A stretch of 64,000 nt of DNA from Tridacna crocea (taxonomy: Eukaryota; Mollusca; Bivalvia; Cardiida; Cardiidae). The notes under the pieces were generated by a model, which had not been told where the DNA came from, searched no databases, and worked only from the letters and a program-made list of their open reading frames with translations. This document shows, in pieces, positions 6,250 through 19,640 of this stretch (the stretch's first letter is position 1; each line of letters opens with the position of its first letter). A program made the translations under genes and the position numbers. The stretch spans positions 16,873,290-16,937,289 of the forward strand of contig OX031061.1 of the NCBI GenBank assembly GCA_943736015.1, given 5' to 3'.

Positions 6250-8335
6250 TTACGATTTTATATGCAGCACGTAACAGTCACGTACGGGTGAGATGCTCAT
6301 CGTAACCAAATCAATGGCCCTAGTGAGAGAAAAAGAGAAAAGAAAAATCCCTATAATTGACTTAAGCAGCAGTTGTCGTCTGCTATAAAATATTCCGAAA
6401 GTCGATTTTTCATGTTTTTGCGGATATGTAAGTGGCACCTGCGAGACAATAGACAACCTAAAAGGCTTTGTTGTCACGGGGATAAAAGATTGCAGAAATA
6501 AAAAACAGATATTAGAAATTAAGTTCCCTATATTTGACTTATTAAGCAACAGGTGTCGTCTGCCATGAAATGTTCCGTAAGTCGATTTTTCGCATTTTCG
6601 CGGATACGTAACTGGCACCTATGAGACGGTAGTCAACGTAAATGGATTTGTCATCACGGTATAAAGAGATTGGAGAAAAAAATATAAACTTAAATATTTA
6701 GTTCCTTTTGTTTGATTTATGCAATAAGAAGCAGTTGCTACTGAAAGAGCCTTCAGTCTTTTTTTAGCCACTTGTCGCATTATTTTCTGGGGTTTTCGCA
6801 TGAGCGTAACTGGCACGTATGAGACGGAAGTCAATGTAACTGGGTTTCTTGTTGCGGTTCGAAGAGATTAGAAAAATTACACTTCAATTGCCTTTGTTTG
6901 ATATATGAGAGTTTTCAGTCTTTTTTTAGCCACTTGTCGCATTAATTTCTGAGGTTTTCGCATGAGCGTAACTGGCACATAGTCAACGTAACTGGGTTTC
7001 TTGTCGCGGTTTGAAGAGATTACAAAAATTACACTTCAGTTGCCTTTGTTTGATATATGCAATAGGAAGCAACTGAAAGAGTTTTCAGTCTTTTTTTAGC
7101 CACTTGTCACATTAATTTCTGGGCGGGTTTTTTTTACACTGTACATTGATCACTTTGGCTTATTGAAAGTTTCAATGTGCAGCATTTATTGTGGGCTGAG
7201 TTAGAAAAGCAAATCCAGTTAAGGGCTGGGTGGGGGGGGCTGGGTGCATCGATGGTTAAAGGGAAGTAATTCTTGCATTAATTTCTGGGCGTTTTTTTTT
7301 AAAACTGTACATTGATCACTTTGGCTTATTGAAAGCTTCAATGTGCAGCATTTATTGTGGGCTGAGTTAGAAAAGCAAATCCAGTTAAGGGATGGGGAGG
7401 GGGTGTGTTGGGTGCATCGAGGGTTAAAGGGAAGTAATTCTTGCATTATTTTCTGGGCGTTTTTTTTTTTTTTTTTTTTTTTAACTGTACATTGATCACT
7501 TTGGCTTATTGAAAGCTTCAATGTGCAGCATTTATTGTGGGCTGAGTTAGAAAAGAAAATCCAGTAAAGGGCTGGGGAGGGGGGGGGGCTGGGTGTATCG
7601 AGTGTTAAAGGGAAGTAATTCTTTCAAGGGGCTTGAAAAGACCAAAACACGGTCTTCTGCGCCCCTATTTTCAGTGAAATCTGGCATGTGTGGATGGTGC
7701 AGGCCTGGCAGTTTGCCAAGGACTGCACAGCAGCCTTTAAAGAAGACTTTAAATCCACTTTTATGCCGTTTTTTACACTGTTTTTTATGGATAAATTTTG
7801 GCGCCATTTTTGAGCGACTTTGAAGCTCTCTGATTGGCTGTTTAATTTCTTAAGTCTTCTCTGATTGGCTGCTGGTATCCATTCTGATTTCCTTAAAGCT
7901 TCTCTGATTGGATAGTTATTAACCTTTTACCACACAATGACGCCTTTTAAAGAAGGCTGTTAAAAATAATCTGAGGAAAGGAGACAATGCAGGTTACCAG
8001 CATTTTCTCCTTTTCCCACAATGTTTTCTACCCTATCAAAGAAACAATTGATTTTTAGTTATTCTTACATCTTATTGTATCTCTATGGCCTACTTCTAAA
8101 TTCTTCAAACAAGAACAAGATTTTTTTATTGGAAATAGTTTCCGCAACAGCAACTGGTTAATTCTGAATTTCTATATTTTTGCGCAGCGATTAAACATAA
8201 AATTGACTTTTGACTCTTGCGGTCGTCAAAATTGGCTCAATGTTTTCGTGACCCTGGTAAGAAAACAGGGAAAATTTTTGTTTACCTTTCTTTGATTTGT
8301 ACAACAGGTTGCCTCCGAAAGTGTCAAAGTTGATT
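6250..8335 (+). repeat. Unit 4
   Basis: Full layout, 2086 bp. B1 has GGCTGGGTGGGGGGGGCTGG, the T run before B3 is 23 long, and module C has GTTTTTTACACTG instead of GTTTTTTTCACTG. On the minus strand that change turns a TGA stop after a 10-codon ATG frame into TGT, opening an 86-codon frame at 7547-7807. Other private changes are GTATCTCTATGG and GGAAATAGTTTCC. Confidence 0.97.
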
Positions 8336-10128
8336 TTACGATTTTATATGCAGCACGTAACAGTCACGTACGGGTGAGATGCTCATCGTAACCAAATCAA
8401 TGGCCCTAGTGAGAGAAAAAGAAAAAAGAAAAATCCCTATAATTGACTTAAGCAGCAGTTGTTGTCTGCTATAAAATATTCCGAAAGTCGATTTTTCATG
8501 TTTTTGCGGATACGTAAGTGGCACCTGCGAGACAATAGACAACCTAAAAGGCTTTGTTGTCACGGGGATAAAAGATTGCAGAAATAAAAAACAGATATTA
8601 GAAATTAAGTTCCCTATATTTGACTTATTAAGCAACAGGTGTCGTCTGCCATGAAATGTTCCGTAAGTCGATTTTTCGCATTTTCACGGATACGTAACTG
8701 GCACCTATGAGACGGTAGTCAACGTAAATGGATTTGTCATCACGGTATAAAGAGATTGGAGAAAAAAATATAAACTTAAATATTTAGTTCCTTTTGTTTG
8801 ATTTATGCAATAAGAAGCAGTTGCTACTGAAAGAGCCTTCAGTCTTTTTTTAGCCACTTGTCGCATTATTTTCTGGGGTTTTCGCATGAGCGTAACTGGC
8901 ACGTATGAGACGGAAGTCAACGTAACTGGGTTTCTTGTTGCGGTTCGAAGAGATTAGAAAAATTACACTTCAATTGCCTTTGTTTGATATATGAGAGTTT
9001 TCAGTCTTTTTTTAGCCACTTGTCGCATTAATTTCTGAGGTTTTCGCATGAGCGTAACTGGCACATAGTCAACGTAACTGGGTTTCTTGTCGCGGTTTGA
9101 AGAGATTACAAAAATTACACTTCAGTTGCCTTTGTTTGATATATGCAATAGGAAGCAACTGAAAGAGTTTTCATTCTTTTTTTAGCCACTTGTCACATTA
9201 ATTTCTGGGCGGGTTTTTTTTACACTGTACATTGATCACTTTGGCTTATTGAAAGTTTCAATGTGCAGCATTTATTGTGGGCTGAGTTAGAAAAGCAAAT
9301 CCAGTTAAGGGCTGGGGGGGGCTGGGTGCATCGAGGGTTAAAGGGAAGTAATTCTTGCATTAATTTCTGGGCGTTTTTTTTTAAAAATGTACATTGATCA
9401 CTTTGGCTTATTGAAAGCTTCAATGTGCAGCATTTATTGTGGGCTGAGTTAGAAAAGCAAATCCAGTTAAGGGATGGGGAGGGGGTGTGTTGGGTGCATC
9501 GAGGGTTAAAGGGAAGTAATTCTTGCATTATTTTCTGGGCGTTTTTTTTTTTTTTTTTTTTAAACTGTACATTGATCACTTTGGCTTATTGAAAGCTTCA
9601 ATGTGCAGCATTTATTGTGGGCTGAGTTAGAAAAGAAAATCCAGTAAAGGGCTGGGGAGGGGGGGGGGCTGGGTGTATCGAGTGTTAAAGGGAAGTAATT
9701 CTTTCAAGGGGCTTGAAAAGACCAAAACACGGTCTTTTGCGCCCCTATTTTCAGTGAAATCTGGCATGTGTGGATGGTGCAGGCCTGGCAGTTTGCCAAG
9801 GACTGCACAGCAGCCTTTAAAGAAGACTTTAAATCCACTTTTATGCCGTTTTTTTCACTGTTTTTTATGGATAAATTTTGGCGCCATTTTTGAGCGACTT
9901 TGAAGCTCTCTGATTGGCTGTTTAATTTCTGAAGTCTTCTCTGATTGGCTGCTGGTATCCATTCTGATTTTCTTAAAGCTTCTCTGATTGGATAGTTATT
10001 AACCTTTTACCACACAATGACGCCTTTTAAAGAAGGCTGTTAAAAATAATCTGAGGAAAGGAGACAATGCAGGTTACCAGCATTTTCTCCTTTTCCCACA
10101 ATGTTTTCTACCCTATCAAAGAAACAAT
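8336..10128 (+). repeat. Unit 5 (right end missing)
   Basis: A and B(3) are complete, but module C stops at AAACAATT, before the segment that normally leads into the next unit. Private changes are TTGTTGTCTGC in r1, TCATTCTTTT in r5, AAAAATGTACATTG at the start of B2 and TTTCTGAAGTC between the first two CCAAT boxes. Confidence 0.95.
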
Positions 10129-10169
10129 TTTCAGTCTTTTTTTAGCCACTTGTCGCATTAATTTCTGAG
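10121..10169 (+). other. Deletion junction between units 5 and 6
   Basis: Module C of unit 5 runs to AAACAATT, then TTCAGTC of an r4-like subrepeat follows, with a two-base TT overlap at 10128-10129. Forty bases later, CTGAG joins CGTAACTGGCACGTATGAG, which removes GTTTTCGCATGAG between two GAG copies and moves from r4-type to r3-type sequence. About 0.8 kb is missing compared with two full units. Confidence 0.9.
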
Positions 10170-11696
10170 CGTAACTGGCACGTATGAGACGGAAGTCAAC
10201 GTAACTGGGTTTCTTGTTGCGGTTCGAAGAGATTAGAAAAATTACACTTCAATTGCCTTTGTTTGATATATGAGAGTTTTCAGTCTTTTTTTAGCCACTT
10301 GTCGCATTAATTTCTGAGGTTTTCGCATGAGCGTAACTGGCACATAGTCAACGTAACTGGGTTTCTTGTCGCGGTTTGAAGAGATTACAAAAATTACACT
10401 TCAGTTGCCTTTGTTTGATATATGCAGTAGGAAGCAACTGAAAGAGTTTTCAGTCTTTTTTTAGCCACTTGTCACATTAATTTCTGGGCGGGTTTTTTTT
10501 ACACTGTACATTGATCACTTTGGCTTATTGAAAGTTTCAATGTGCAGCATTTATTGTAGGCTGAGTTAGAAAAGCAAATCCAGTTAAGGGCTGGGGGGGG
10601 GCTGGGTGCATCGAGGGTTAAAGGGAAGTAATTCTTGCATTAATTTCTGGGCGTTTTTTTTTAAAACTGTACATTGATCACTTTGGCTTATTGAAAGCTT
10701 CAATGTGCAGCATTTATTGTGGGCTGAGTTAGAAAAGCAAATCCAGTTAAGGGATGGGGAGGGGGTGTGTTGGGTGCATCGAGGGTTAAAGGGAAGTAAT
10801 TCTTGCATTATTTTCTGGGCGGTTTTTTTTTTTTTTTTTTTTTAACTGTACATTGATCACTTTGGCTTATTGAAAGCTTCAATGTGCAGCATTTATTGTG
10901 GGCTGAGTTAGAAAAGAAAATCCAGTAAAGGGCTGGGGAGGGGGGGGGGCTGGGTGTATCGAGTGTTAAAGGGAAGTAATTCTTTCAAGGGGCTTGAAAA
11001 GACCAAAACACGGTCTTCTGCGCCCCTATTTTCAGTGAAATCTGGCATGTGTGGATGGTACAGGCCTGGCAGTTTGCCAAGGACTGCACAGCAGCCTTTA
11101 AAGAAGACTTTAAATCCACTTTTATGCCGTTTTTTTCACTGTTTTTTATGGATAAATTTTGGCGCCATTTTTGAGCGATTTTGAAGCTCTCTGATTGGCT
11201 GTTTAATTTCTTAAGTCTTCTCTGATTGGCTGCTGGTATCCATTCTGATTTCCTTAAAGCTTCTCTGATTGGATAGTTATTAACCTTTTACCACACAATG
11301 ACGCCTTTTAAAGAAGGCTGTTAAAAATAATCTGAGGAAAGGAGACAATGCAGGTTACCAGCATTTTCTCCTTTTCCCACAATGTTTTCTACCCTATCAA
11401 AGAAACAATTGATTTTTAGTTATTCTTACATCTTATTGTATCTTTATGGCCTACTTCTAAATTCTTCAAACAAGAACAAGATTTTTTTATTGGAAAAAGT
11501 TTCCGCAACAGCAACTGGTTAATTCTGAATTTCTATATTTTTGCGCAGCGATTAAACATAAAATTGACTTTTGACTCTTGCGGTCGTCAAAATTGGCTCA
11601 ATGTTTTCGTGACCCTGGTAAGAAAACAGGGAAAATTTTTGTTTACCTTTCTTTGATTTGTACAACAGGTTGCCTCCGAAAGTGTCAAAGTTGATT
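10129..11696 (+). repeat. Unit 6 (left end missing)
   Basis: Starts inside an r4-like subrepeat that passes at a GAG (10167-10169) into an r3-type tail (GGCACGTATGAGACGG). Normal r4, r5, B1 (10503), B2 (10666), B3 (10845) and C follow. Subrepeats r0-r2 and most of r3 are absent. Carries the GGTACAGG variant. Confidence 0.95.
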
Positions 11697-13778
11697 TTAC
11701 GATTTTATATGCAGCACGTAACAGTCACGTACGGGTGAGATGCTCATCGTAACCAAATCAATGGCCCTAGTGAGAGAAAAAGAAAAAAGAAAAATCCCTA
11801 TAATTGACTTAAGCAGCAGTTGTCGTCTGCTATAAAATATTCCGAAAGTCGATTTTTCATGTTTTTGCGGATACGTAAGTGGCACCTGCGAGACAATAGA
11901 CAACCTAAAAGGCTTTGTTGTCACGGGGATAAAAGATTGCAGAAATAAAAAACAGATATTAGAAATTAAGTTCCCTATATTTGACTTATTAAGCAACAGG
12001 TGTCGTCTGCCATGAAATGTTCCGTAAGTCGATTTTTTGCATTTTCGCGGATACGTAACTGGCACCTATGAGACGGTAGTCAACGTAAATGGATTTGTCA
12101 TCACGGTATAAAGAGATTGGAGAAAAAAATATAAATTTAAATATTTAGTTCCTTTTGTTTGATTTATGCAATAAGAAGCAGTTGCTACTGAAAGAGCCTT
12201 CAGTCTTTTTTTAGCCACTTGTCGCATTATTTTCTGGGGTTTTCGCATGAGCGTAACTGGCACGTATGAGACGGAAGTCAACGTAACTGGGTTTCTTGTT
12301 GCGGTTCGAAGAGATTAGAAAAATTACACTTCAATTGCCTTTGTTTGATATATGAGAGTTTTCAGTCTTTTTTTAGCCACTTGTCGCATTAATTTCTGAG
12401 GTTTTCGCATGAGCGTAACTGGCACATAGTCAACGTAACTGGGTTTCTTGTCGCGGTTTGAAGAGATTACAAAAATTACACTTCAGTTGCCTTTGTTTGA
12501 TATATGCAATAGGAAGCAACTGAAAGAGTTTTCAGTCTTTTTTTAGCCACTTGTCACATTAATTTCTGGGCGGGTTTTTTTTACACTGTACATTGATCAC
12601 TTTGGCTTATTGAAAGTTTCAATGTGCAGCATTTATTGTGGGCTGAGTTAGAAAAGCAAATCCAGTTAAGGGCTGGGAGGGGGGGGCTGGGTGCATCGAG
12701 GGTTAAAGGGAAGTAATTCTTGCATTAATTTCTGGGCGTTTTTTTTTAAAACTGTACATTGATCACTTTGGCTTATTGAAAGCTTCAATGTGCAGCATTT
12801 ATTGTGGGCTGAGTTAGAAAAGCAAATCCAGTTAAGGGATGGGGAGGGGGTGTGTTGGGTGCATCGAGGGTTAAAGGGAAGTAATTCTTGCATTATTTTC
12901 TGGGCTTTTTTTTTTTTTTTTTTTTAACTGTACATTGATCACTTTGGCTTATTGAAAGCTTCAATGTGCAGCATTTATTGTGGGCTGAGTTAGAAAAGAA
13001 AATCCAGTAAAGGGCTGGGGAGGGGGGAGGGCTGGGTGTATCGAGTGTTAAAGGGAAGTAATTCTTTCAAGGGGCTTGAAAAGACCAAAACACGGTCTTC
13101 TGCGCCCCTATTTTCAGTGAAATCTGGCATGTGTGGATGGTGCAGGCCTGGCAGTTTGCCAAGGACTGCACAGCAGCCTTTAAAGAAGACTTTAAATCCA
13201 CTTTTATGCCGTTTTTTTCACTGTTTTTTATGGATAAATTTTGGCGCCATTTTTGAGCGATTTTGAAGCTCTCTGATTGGCTGTTTAATTTCTTAAGTCT
13301 TCTCTGATTGGCTGCTGGTATCCATTCTGATTTCCTTAAAGCTTCTCTGATTGGATAGTTATTAACCTTTTACCACACAATGACGCCTTTTAAAGAAGGC
13401 TGTTAAAAATAATCTGAGGAAAGGAGACAATGCAGGTTACCAGCATTTTCTCCTTTTCCCACAATGTTTTCTACCCTATCAAAGAAACAATTGATTTTTA
13501 GTTATTCTTACATCTTATTGTATCTTTATGGCCTACTTCTAAATTCTTCAAACAAGAACAAGATTTTTTTATTGGAAAAAGTTTCCGCAACAGCAACTGG
13601 TTAATTCTGAATTTCTATATTTTTGCGCAGCGATTAAACATAAAATTGACTTTTGACTCTTGCGGTCGTCAAAATTGGCTCAATGTTTTCGTGACCCTGG
13701 TAAGAAAACAGGGAAAATTTTTGCTTACCTTTCTTTGATTTGTACAACAGGTTGCCTTCGAAAGTGTCAAAGTTGATT
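11697..13778 (+). repeat. Unit 7
   Basis: Full layout, 2082 bp. First unit with TATAAATTTAAAT in r3. Private variants are GATTTTTTGCATTTTCG in r2, a B3 G tract interrupted as GGGGGGAGGG, TTTTTGCTTACC and GTTGCCTTCG at the end of module C. Confidence 0.97.
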
Positions 13779-15852
13779 TTACAATTTTATATGCAGCACG
13801 TAACAGTCACGTACGGGTGAGATGCTCATCGTAACCAAATCAATGGCCCTAGTGAGAGAAAAAGAAAAAAGAAAAATCCCTATAATTGACTTAAGCAGCA
13901 GTTGTCGTCTGCTATAAAATATTCCGAAAGTCGATTTTTCATGTTTTTGCGGATACGTAAGTGGCACCTGCGAGACAATAGACAACCTAAAAGGCTTTGT
14001 TGTCACGGGGATAAAAGATTGCAGAAATAAAAAACAGATATTAGAAATTAAGTTCCCTATATTTGACTTATTAAGCAACAGGTGTCGTCTGCCATGAAAT
14101 GTTCCGTAAGTCGATTTTTCGCATTTTCGCGGATACGTAACTGGCACCTATGAGACGGTAGTCAACGTAAATGGATTTGTCATCACGGTATAAAGAGATT
14201 GGAGAAAAAAATATAAATTTAAATATTTAGTTCCTTTTGTTTGATTTATGCAATAAGAAGCAGTTGCTACTGAAAGAGCCTTCAGTCTTTTTTTAGCCAC
14301 TTGTCGCATTATTTTCTGGGGTTTTCGCATGAGCGTAACTGGCACGTATGAGACGGAAGTCAACGTAACTGGGTTTCTTGTTGCGGTTCGAAGAGATTAG
14401 AAAAATTACACTTCAATTGCCTTTGTTTGATATATGAGAGTTTTCAGTCTTTTTTTAGCCACTTGTCGCATTAATTTCTGAGGTTTTCGCATGAGCGTAA
14501 CTGGCACATAGTCAACGTAACTGGGTTTCTTGTCGCGGTTTGAAGAGATTACAAAAATTACACTTCAGTTGCCTTTGTTTGATATATGCAATAGGAAGCA
14601 ACTGAAAGAGTTTTCAGTCTTTTTTTAGCCACTTGTCACATTAATTTCTGGGCGGGTTTTTTTTACACTGTACATTGATCACTTTGGCTTATTGAAAGTT
14701 TCAATGTGCAGCATTTATTGTGGGCTGAGTTAGAAAAGCAAATCCAGTTAAGGGCTGGGGGGGGCTGGGTGCATCGAGGGTTAAAGGGAAGTAATTCTTG
14801 CATTAATTTCTGGGCGTTTTTTTTTTAAACTGTACATTGATCACTTTGGCTTATTGAAAGCTTCAATGTGCAGCATTTATTGTGGGCTGAGTTAGAAAAG
14901 CAAATCCAGTTAAGGGATGGGGAGGGGGTGTGTTGGGTGCATCGAGGGTTAAAGGGAAGTAATTCTTGCATTATTTTCTGGGCGTTTTTTTTTTTTTTTT
15001 AACTGTACATTGATCACTTTGGCTTATTGAAAGCTTCAATGTGCAGCATTTATTGTGGGCTGAGTTAGAAAAGAAAATCCAGTAAAGGGCTGGGGAGGGG
15101 GGGGGCTGGGTATATCGAGTGTTAAAGGGAAGTAATTCTTTCAAGGGGCTTGAAAAGACCAAAACACGGTCTTCTGCGCCCCTATTTTCAGTGAAATCTG
15201 GCATGTGTGGATGGTACAGGCCTGGCAGTTTGCCAAGGACTGCACAGCAGCCTTTAAAGAAGACTTTAAATCCACTTTTATGCCGTTTTTTTCACTGTTT
15301 TTTATGGATAAATTTTGGCGCCATTTTTGAGCGATTTTGAAGCTCTCTGATTGGCTGTTTAATTTCTTAAGTCTTCTCTGATTGGCTGCTGGTATCCATT
15401 CTGATTTCCTTAAAGCTTCTCTGATTGGATAGTTATTAACCTTTTACCACACAATGACGCCTTTTAAAGAAGGCTGTTAAAAATAATCTGAGGAAAGGAG
15501 ACAATGCAGGTTACCAGCATTTTCTCCTTTTCCCACAATGTTTTCTACCCTATCAAAGAAACAATTGATTTTTAGTTATTCTTACATCTTATTGTATCTT
15601 TATGGCCTACTTCTAAATTCTTCAAACAAGAACAAGATTTTTTTATTGGAAAAAGTTTCCGCAACAGCAACTGGTTAATTCTGAATTTCTATATCTTTGC
15701 GCAGCGATTAAACATAAAATTGACTTTTGACTCTTGCGGTCGTCAAAATTGGCTCAATGTTTTCGTGACCTTGGTAAGAAAACAGGGAAAATTTTTGTTT
15801 ACCTTTCTTTGATTTGTACAACAGGTTGCCTCCGAAAGTGTCAAAGTTGATT
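13779..15852 (+). repeat. Unit 8
   Basis: Full layout, 2074 bp; short because the T run before B3 is only 16 long. The B1-B2 spacer is T10-AAA, as in units 11, 15, 17 and 20, instead of T9-AAAA. Has GGTACAGG, GGGTATATCG, ATATCTTTGCG and GACCTTGGTAAG. Confidence 0.97.
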
Positions 15853-17900
15853 TTACGATTTTATATGCAGCACGTAACAGTCACGTACGGGTGAGATGCT
15901 CATCGTAACCAAATCAATGGCCCTAGTGAGAGAAAAAGAAAAAAGAAAAATCCCTATAATTGACTTAAGCAGCAGTTGTCGTCTGCTATAAAATATTCCG
16001 AAAGTCGATTTTTCATGTTTTTGCGGATACGTAAGTGGCACCTGCGAGACAATAGACAACCTAAAAGGCTTTGTTGTCACGGGGATAAAAGATTGCAGAA
16101 ATAAAAAACAGATATTAGAAATTAAGTTCCCTATATTTGACTTATTAAGCAACAGGTGTCGTCTGCCATGAAATGTTCCGTAAGTCGATTTTTCGCATTT
16201 TCACGGATACGTAACTGGCACCTATGAGACGGTAGTCAACGTAAATGGATTTGTCATCACGGTATAAAGAGATTGGAGAAAAAAATATAAACTTAAATAT
16301 TTAGTTCCTTTTGTTTGATTTATGCAATAAGAAGCAGTTGCTACTGAAAGAGCCTTCAGTCTTTATTTAGCCACTTGTCGCATTATTTTCTGGGGTTTTC
16401 GCATGAGCGTAACTGGCACGTATGAGACGGAAGTCAACGTAACTGGGTTTCTTGTTGCGGTTCGAAGAGATTAGAAAAATTACACTTCAATTGCCTTTGT
16501 TTGATATATGAGAGTTTTCAGTCTTTTTTTAGCCACTTGTCGCATTAATTTCTGAGGTTTTCGCATGAGCGTAACTGGCACATAGTCAACGTAACTGGGT
16601 TTCTTGTCGCGGTTTGAAGAGATTACAAAAATTACACTTCAGTTGCCTTTGTTTGATATATGCAATAGGAAGCAACTGAAAGAGTTTTCAGTCTTTTTTT
16701 AGCCACTTGTCACATTAATTTCTGGGCGGGTTTTTTTTACACTGTACATTGATCACTTTGGCTTATTGAAAGTTTCAATGTGCAGCATTTATTGTGGGCT
16801 GAGTTAGAAAAGCAAATCCAGTTAAGGGCTGGGGGGGGCTGGGTGCATCGAGGGTTAAAGGGAAGTAATTCTTGCATTATTTTCTGGGCGTTTTTTTTTT
16901 TTTTTTTTTTTTTTAAACTGTACATTGATCACTTTGGCTTATTGAAAGCTTCAATGTGCAGCATTTATTGTGGGCTGAGTTAGAAAAGAAAATCCAGTAA
17001 AAGGCTGGGGAGGGGGGGGCTGGGTGTATCGAGTGTTAAAGGGAAGTAATTCTTTCAAGGGGCTTGAAAAGACCAAAACACGGTCTTCTGCGCCCCTATT
17101 TTCAGTGAAATCTGGCATGTGTGGATGGTGCAGGCCTGGCAGTTTGCCAAGGACTGCACAGCAGCCTTTAAAGAAGACTTTAAATCCACTTTTATGCCGT
17201 TTTTTTCACTGTTTTTTATGGATAAATTTTGGCGCCATTTTTGAGCGATTTTGAAGCTCTCTGATTGGCTGTTTAATTTCTTAAGTCTTCTCTGATTGGC
17301 TGCTGGTATCCATTCTGATTTCCTTAAAGCTTCTCTGATTGGATAGTTATTAACCTTTTACCACACAATGACGCCTTTTAAAGAAGGCTGTTAAAAATAA
17401 TCTGAGGAAAGGAGACAATGCAGGTTACCAGCATTTTCTCCTTTTCCCACAATGTTTTCTACCCTATCAAAGAAACAATTGATTTTTAGTTATTCTTACA
17501 TCTTATTGTATCTTTATGGCCTACTTCTAAATTCTTCAAACAAGAACAAGATTTTTTTATTGGAAAAAGTTTCCGCAACAGCAACTGGTTAATTCTGAAT
17601 TTCTATATACAATTGATTTTTAGTTATTCTTACATCTTATTGTATCTTTATGGCCTACTTCTAAATTCTTCAAACAAGAACAAGATTTTTTTATTGGAAA
17701 AAGTTTCCGCAACAGCAACTGGTTAATTCTGAATTTCTATATTTTTGCGCAGCGATTAAACATAAAATTGACTTTTGACTCTTGCGGTCGTCAAAATTGG
17801 CTCAATGTTTTCGTGACCCTGGTAAGAAAACAGGGAAAATTTTTGTTTACCTTTCTTTGATTTGTACAACAGGTTGCCTCCGAAAGTGTCAAAGTTGATT
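15853..17900 (+). repeat. Unit 9 (two B copies plus an internal 134-bp duplication)
   Basis: 2048 bp, the net result of losing one B subrepeat and gaining 134 bp in module C. The two B copies start at 16741 and 16917. The first has a B1 start (GAAAGTTTCAATG) and a B2-type end, followed by a 24-base T run, the longest seen. Has TCTTTATTTAGCC in r3. Confidence 0.96.
17475..17742 (+). repeat. 134-bp tandem duplication inside module C of unit 9
   Basis: Copy one is 17475-17608 and copy two 17609-17742. Each runs from ACAATTGATTTTTAG to GAATTTCTATAT. The junction TATATACAATTG occurs only here. It is present in no other unit, so it has not spread. Confidence 0.95.
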
Positions 17901-19640
17901 TTACGATTTTATATGCAGCACGTAACAGTCACGTACGGGTGAGATGCTCATCGTAACCAAATCAATGGCCCTAGTGAGAGAAAAAGAAAAAAGAAAAATC
18001 CCTATAATTGACTTAAGCAGCAGTTGTCGTCTGCTATAAAATATTCCGAAAGTCGACTTTTCATGTTTTTGCGGATACGTAAGTGGCACCTGCGAGACAA
18101 TAGACAACCTAAAAGGCTTTGTTGTCACGGGGATAAAAGATTGCAGAAATAAAAAACAGATATTAGAAATTAAGTTCCCTATAATTGACTTATTAAGCAA
18201 CAGGTGTCGTCTGCCATGAAATGTTCCGTAAGTCGATTTTTCGCATTTTCGCGGATACGTAACTGGCACCTATGAGACGGTAGTCAACGTAAATGGATTT
18301 GTCATCACGGTATAAAGAGATTGGAGAAAAAAATATAAACTTAAATATTTAGTTCCTTTTGTTTGATTTATGCAATATGAAGCAGTTGCTACTGAAAGAG
18401 CCTTCAGTCTTTTTTTAGCCACTTGTCGCATTATTTTCTGGGGTTTTCGCATGAGCGTAACTGGCACGTATGAGACGGAAGTCAACGTAACTGGGTTTCT
18501 TGTTGCGGTTCGAAGAGATTAGAAAAATTACACTTCAATTGCCTTTGTTTGATATATGAGAGTTTTCAGTCTTTTTTTAGCCACTTGTCGCATTAATTTC
18601 TGAGGTTTTCGCATGAGCGTAACTGGCACATAGTCAACGTAACTGGGTTTCTTGTCGCGGTTTGAAGAGATTACAAAAATTACACTTCAGTTGCCTTTGT
18701 TTGATATATGCAATAGGAAGCAACTGAAAGAGTTTTCAGTCTTTTTTTAGCCACTTGTCACATTAATTTCTGGGCGGGTTTTTTTTACACTGTACATTGA
18801 TCACTTTGGCTTATTGAAAGCTTCAATGTGCAGCATTTATTGTGGGCTGAGTTAGAAAAGAAAATCCAGTAAAGGGCTGGGGAGGGGGGGGGGCTGGGTG
18901 TATCGAGTGTTAAAGGGAAGTAATTCTTTCAAGGGGCTTGAAAAGACCAAAACACGGTCTTCTGCGCCCCTATTTTCAGTGAAATCTGGCATGTGTGGAT
19001 GGTACAGGCCTGGCAGTTTGCCAAGGACTGCACAGCAGCCTTTAAAGAAGACTTTAAATCCACTTTTATGCCGTTTTTTTCACTGTTTTTTATGGATAAA
19101 TTTTGGCGCCATTTTTGAGCGATTTTGAAGCTCTCTGATTGGCTGTTTAATTTCTTAAGTCTTCTCTGATTGGCTGCTGGTATCCATTCTGATTTCCTTA
19201 AAGCTTCTCTGATTGGATAGTTATTAACCTTTTACCACACAATGACGCCTTTTAAAGAAGGCTGTTAAAAATAATCTGAGGAAAGGAGACAATGCAGGTT
19301 ACCAGCATTTTCTCCTTTTCCCACAATGTTTTCTACCCTATCAAAGAAACAATTGATTTTTAGTTATTCTTACATCTTATTGTATCTTTATGGCCTACTT
19401 CTAAATTCTTCAAACAAGAACAAGATTTTTTTATTGGAAAAAGTTTCCGCAACAGCAACTGGTTAATTCTGAATTTCTATATTTTTGCGCAGCGATTAAA
19501 CATAAAATTGACTTTTGACTCTTGCGGTCGTCAAAATTGGCTCAATGTTTTCGTGACCCTGGTAAGAAAACAGGGAAAATTTTTGTTTACCTTTCTTTGA
19601 TTTGTACAACAGGTTGCCTCCGAAAGTGTCAAAGTTGATT
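17901..19640 (+). repeat. Unit 10 (one B copy, shortest unit that keeps its full A module)
   Basis: 1740 bp. A single B subrepeat at 18789-18928 joins the T8 lead of B1 to the AAGCTTC body and B3-type tail, so two B copies are missing. Module A has AGTCGACTTTTC in r1, CCCTATAATTGACTTATT at the start of r2 and GCAATATGAAGC in r3. Confidence 0.96.

Larger units (their letters stand above)
1..10128 (+). repeat. Array domain 1 (units 1-5)
   Basis: Five units, all with three B subrepeats and with the variant TATAAACTTAAAT in subrepeat r3. Four of the five (1, 3, 4, 5) read GCGACTTTGAAG beside the CCAAT block, whereas nearly all later units read GCGATTTTGAAG. Units 2 and 4 share ATATGTAAG and GTCAATGTAAC, hinting at a weak two-unit periodicity of 4163 bp. 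The domain ends at the deletion junction at 10128-10131. Confidence 0.7.
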
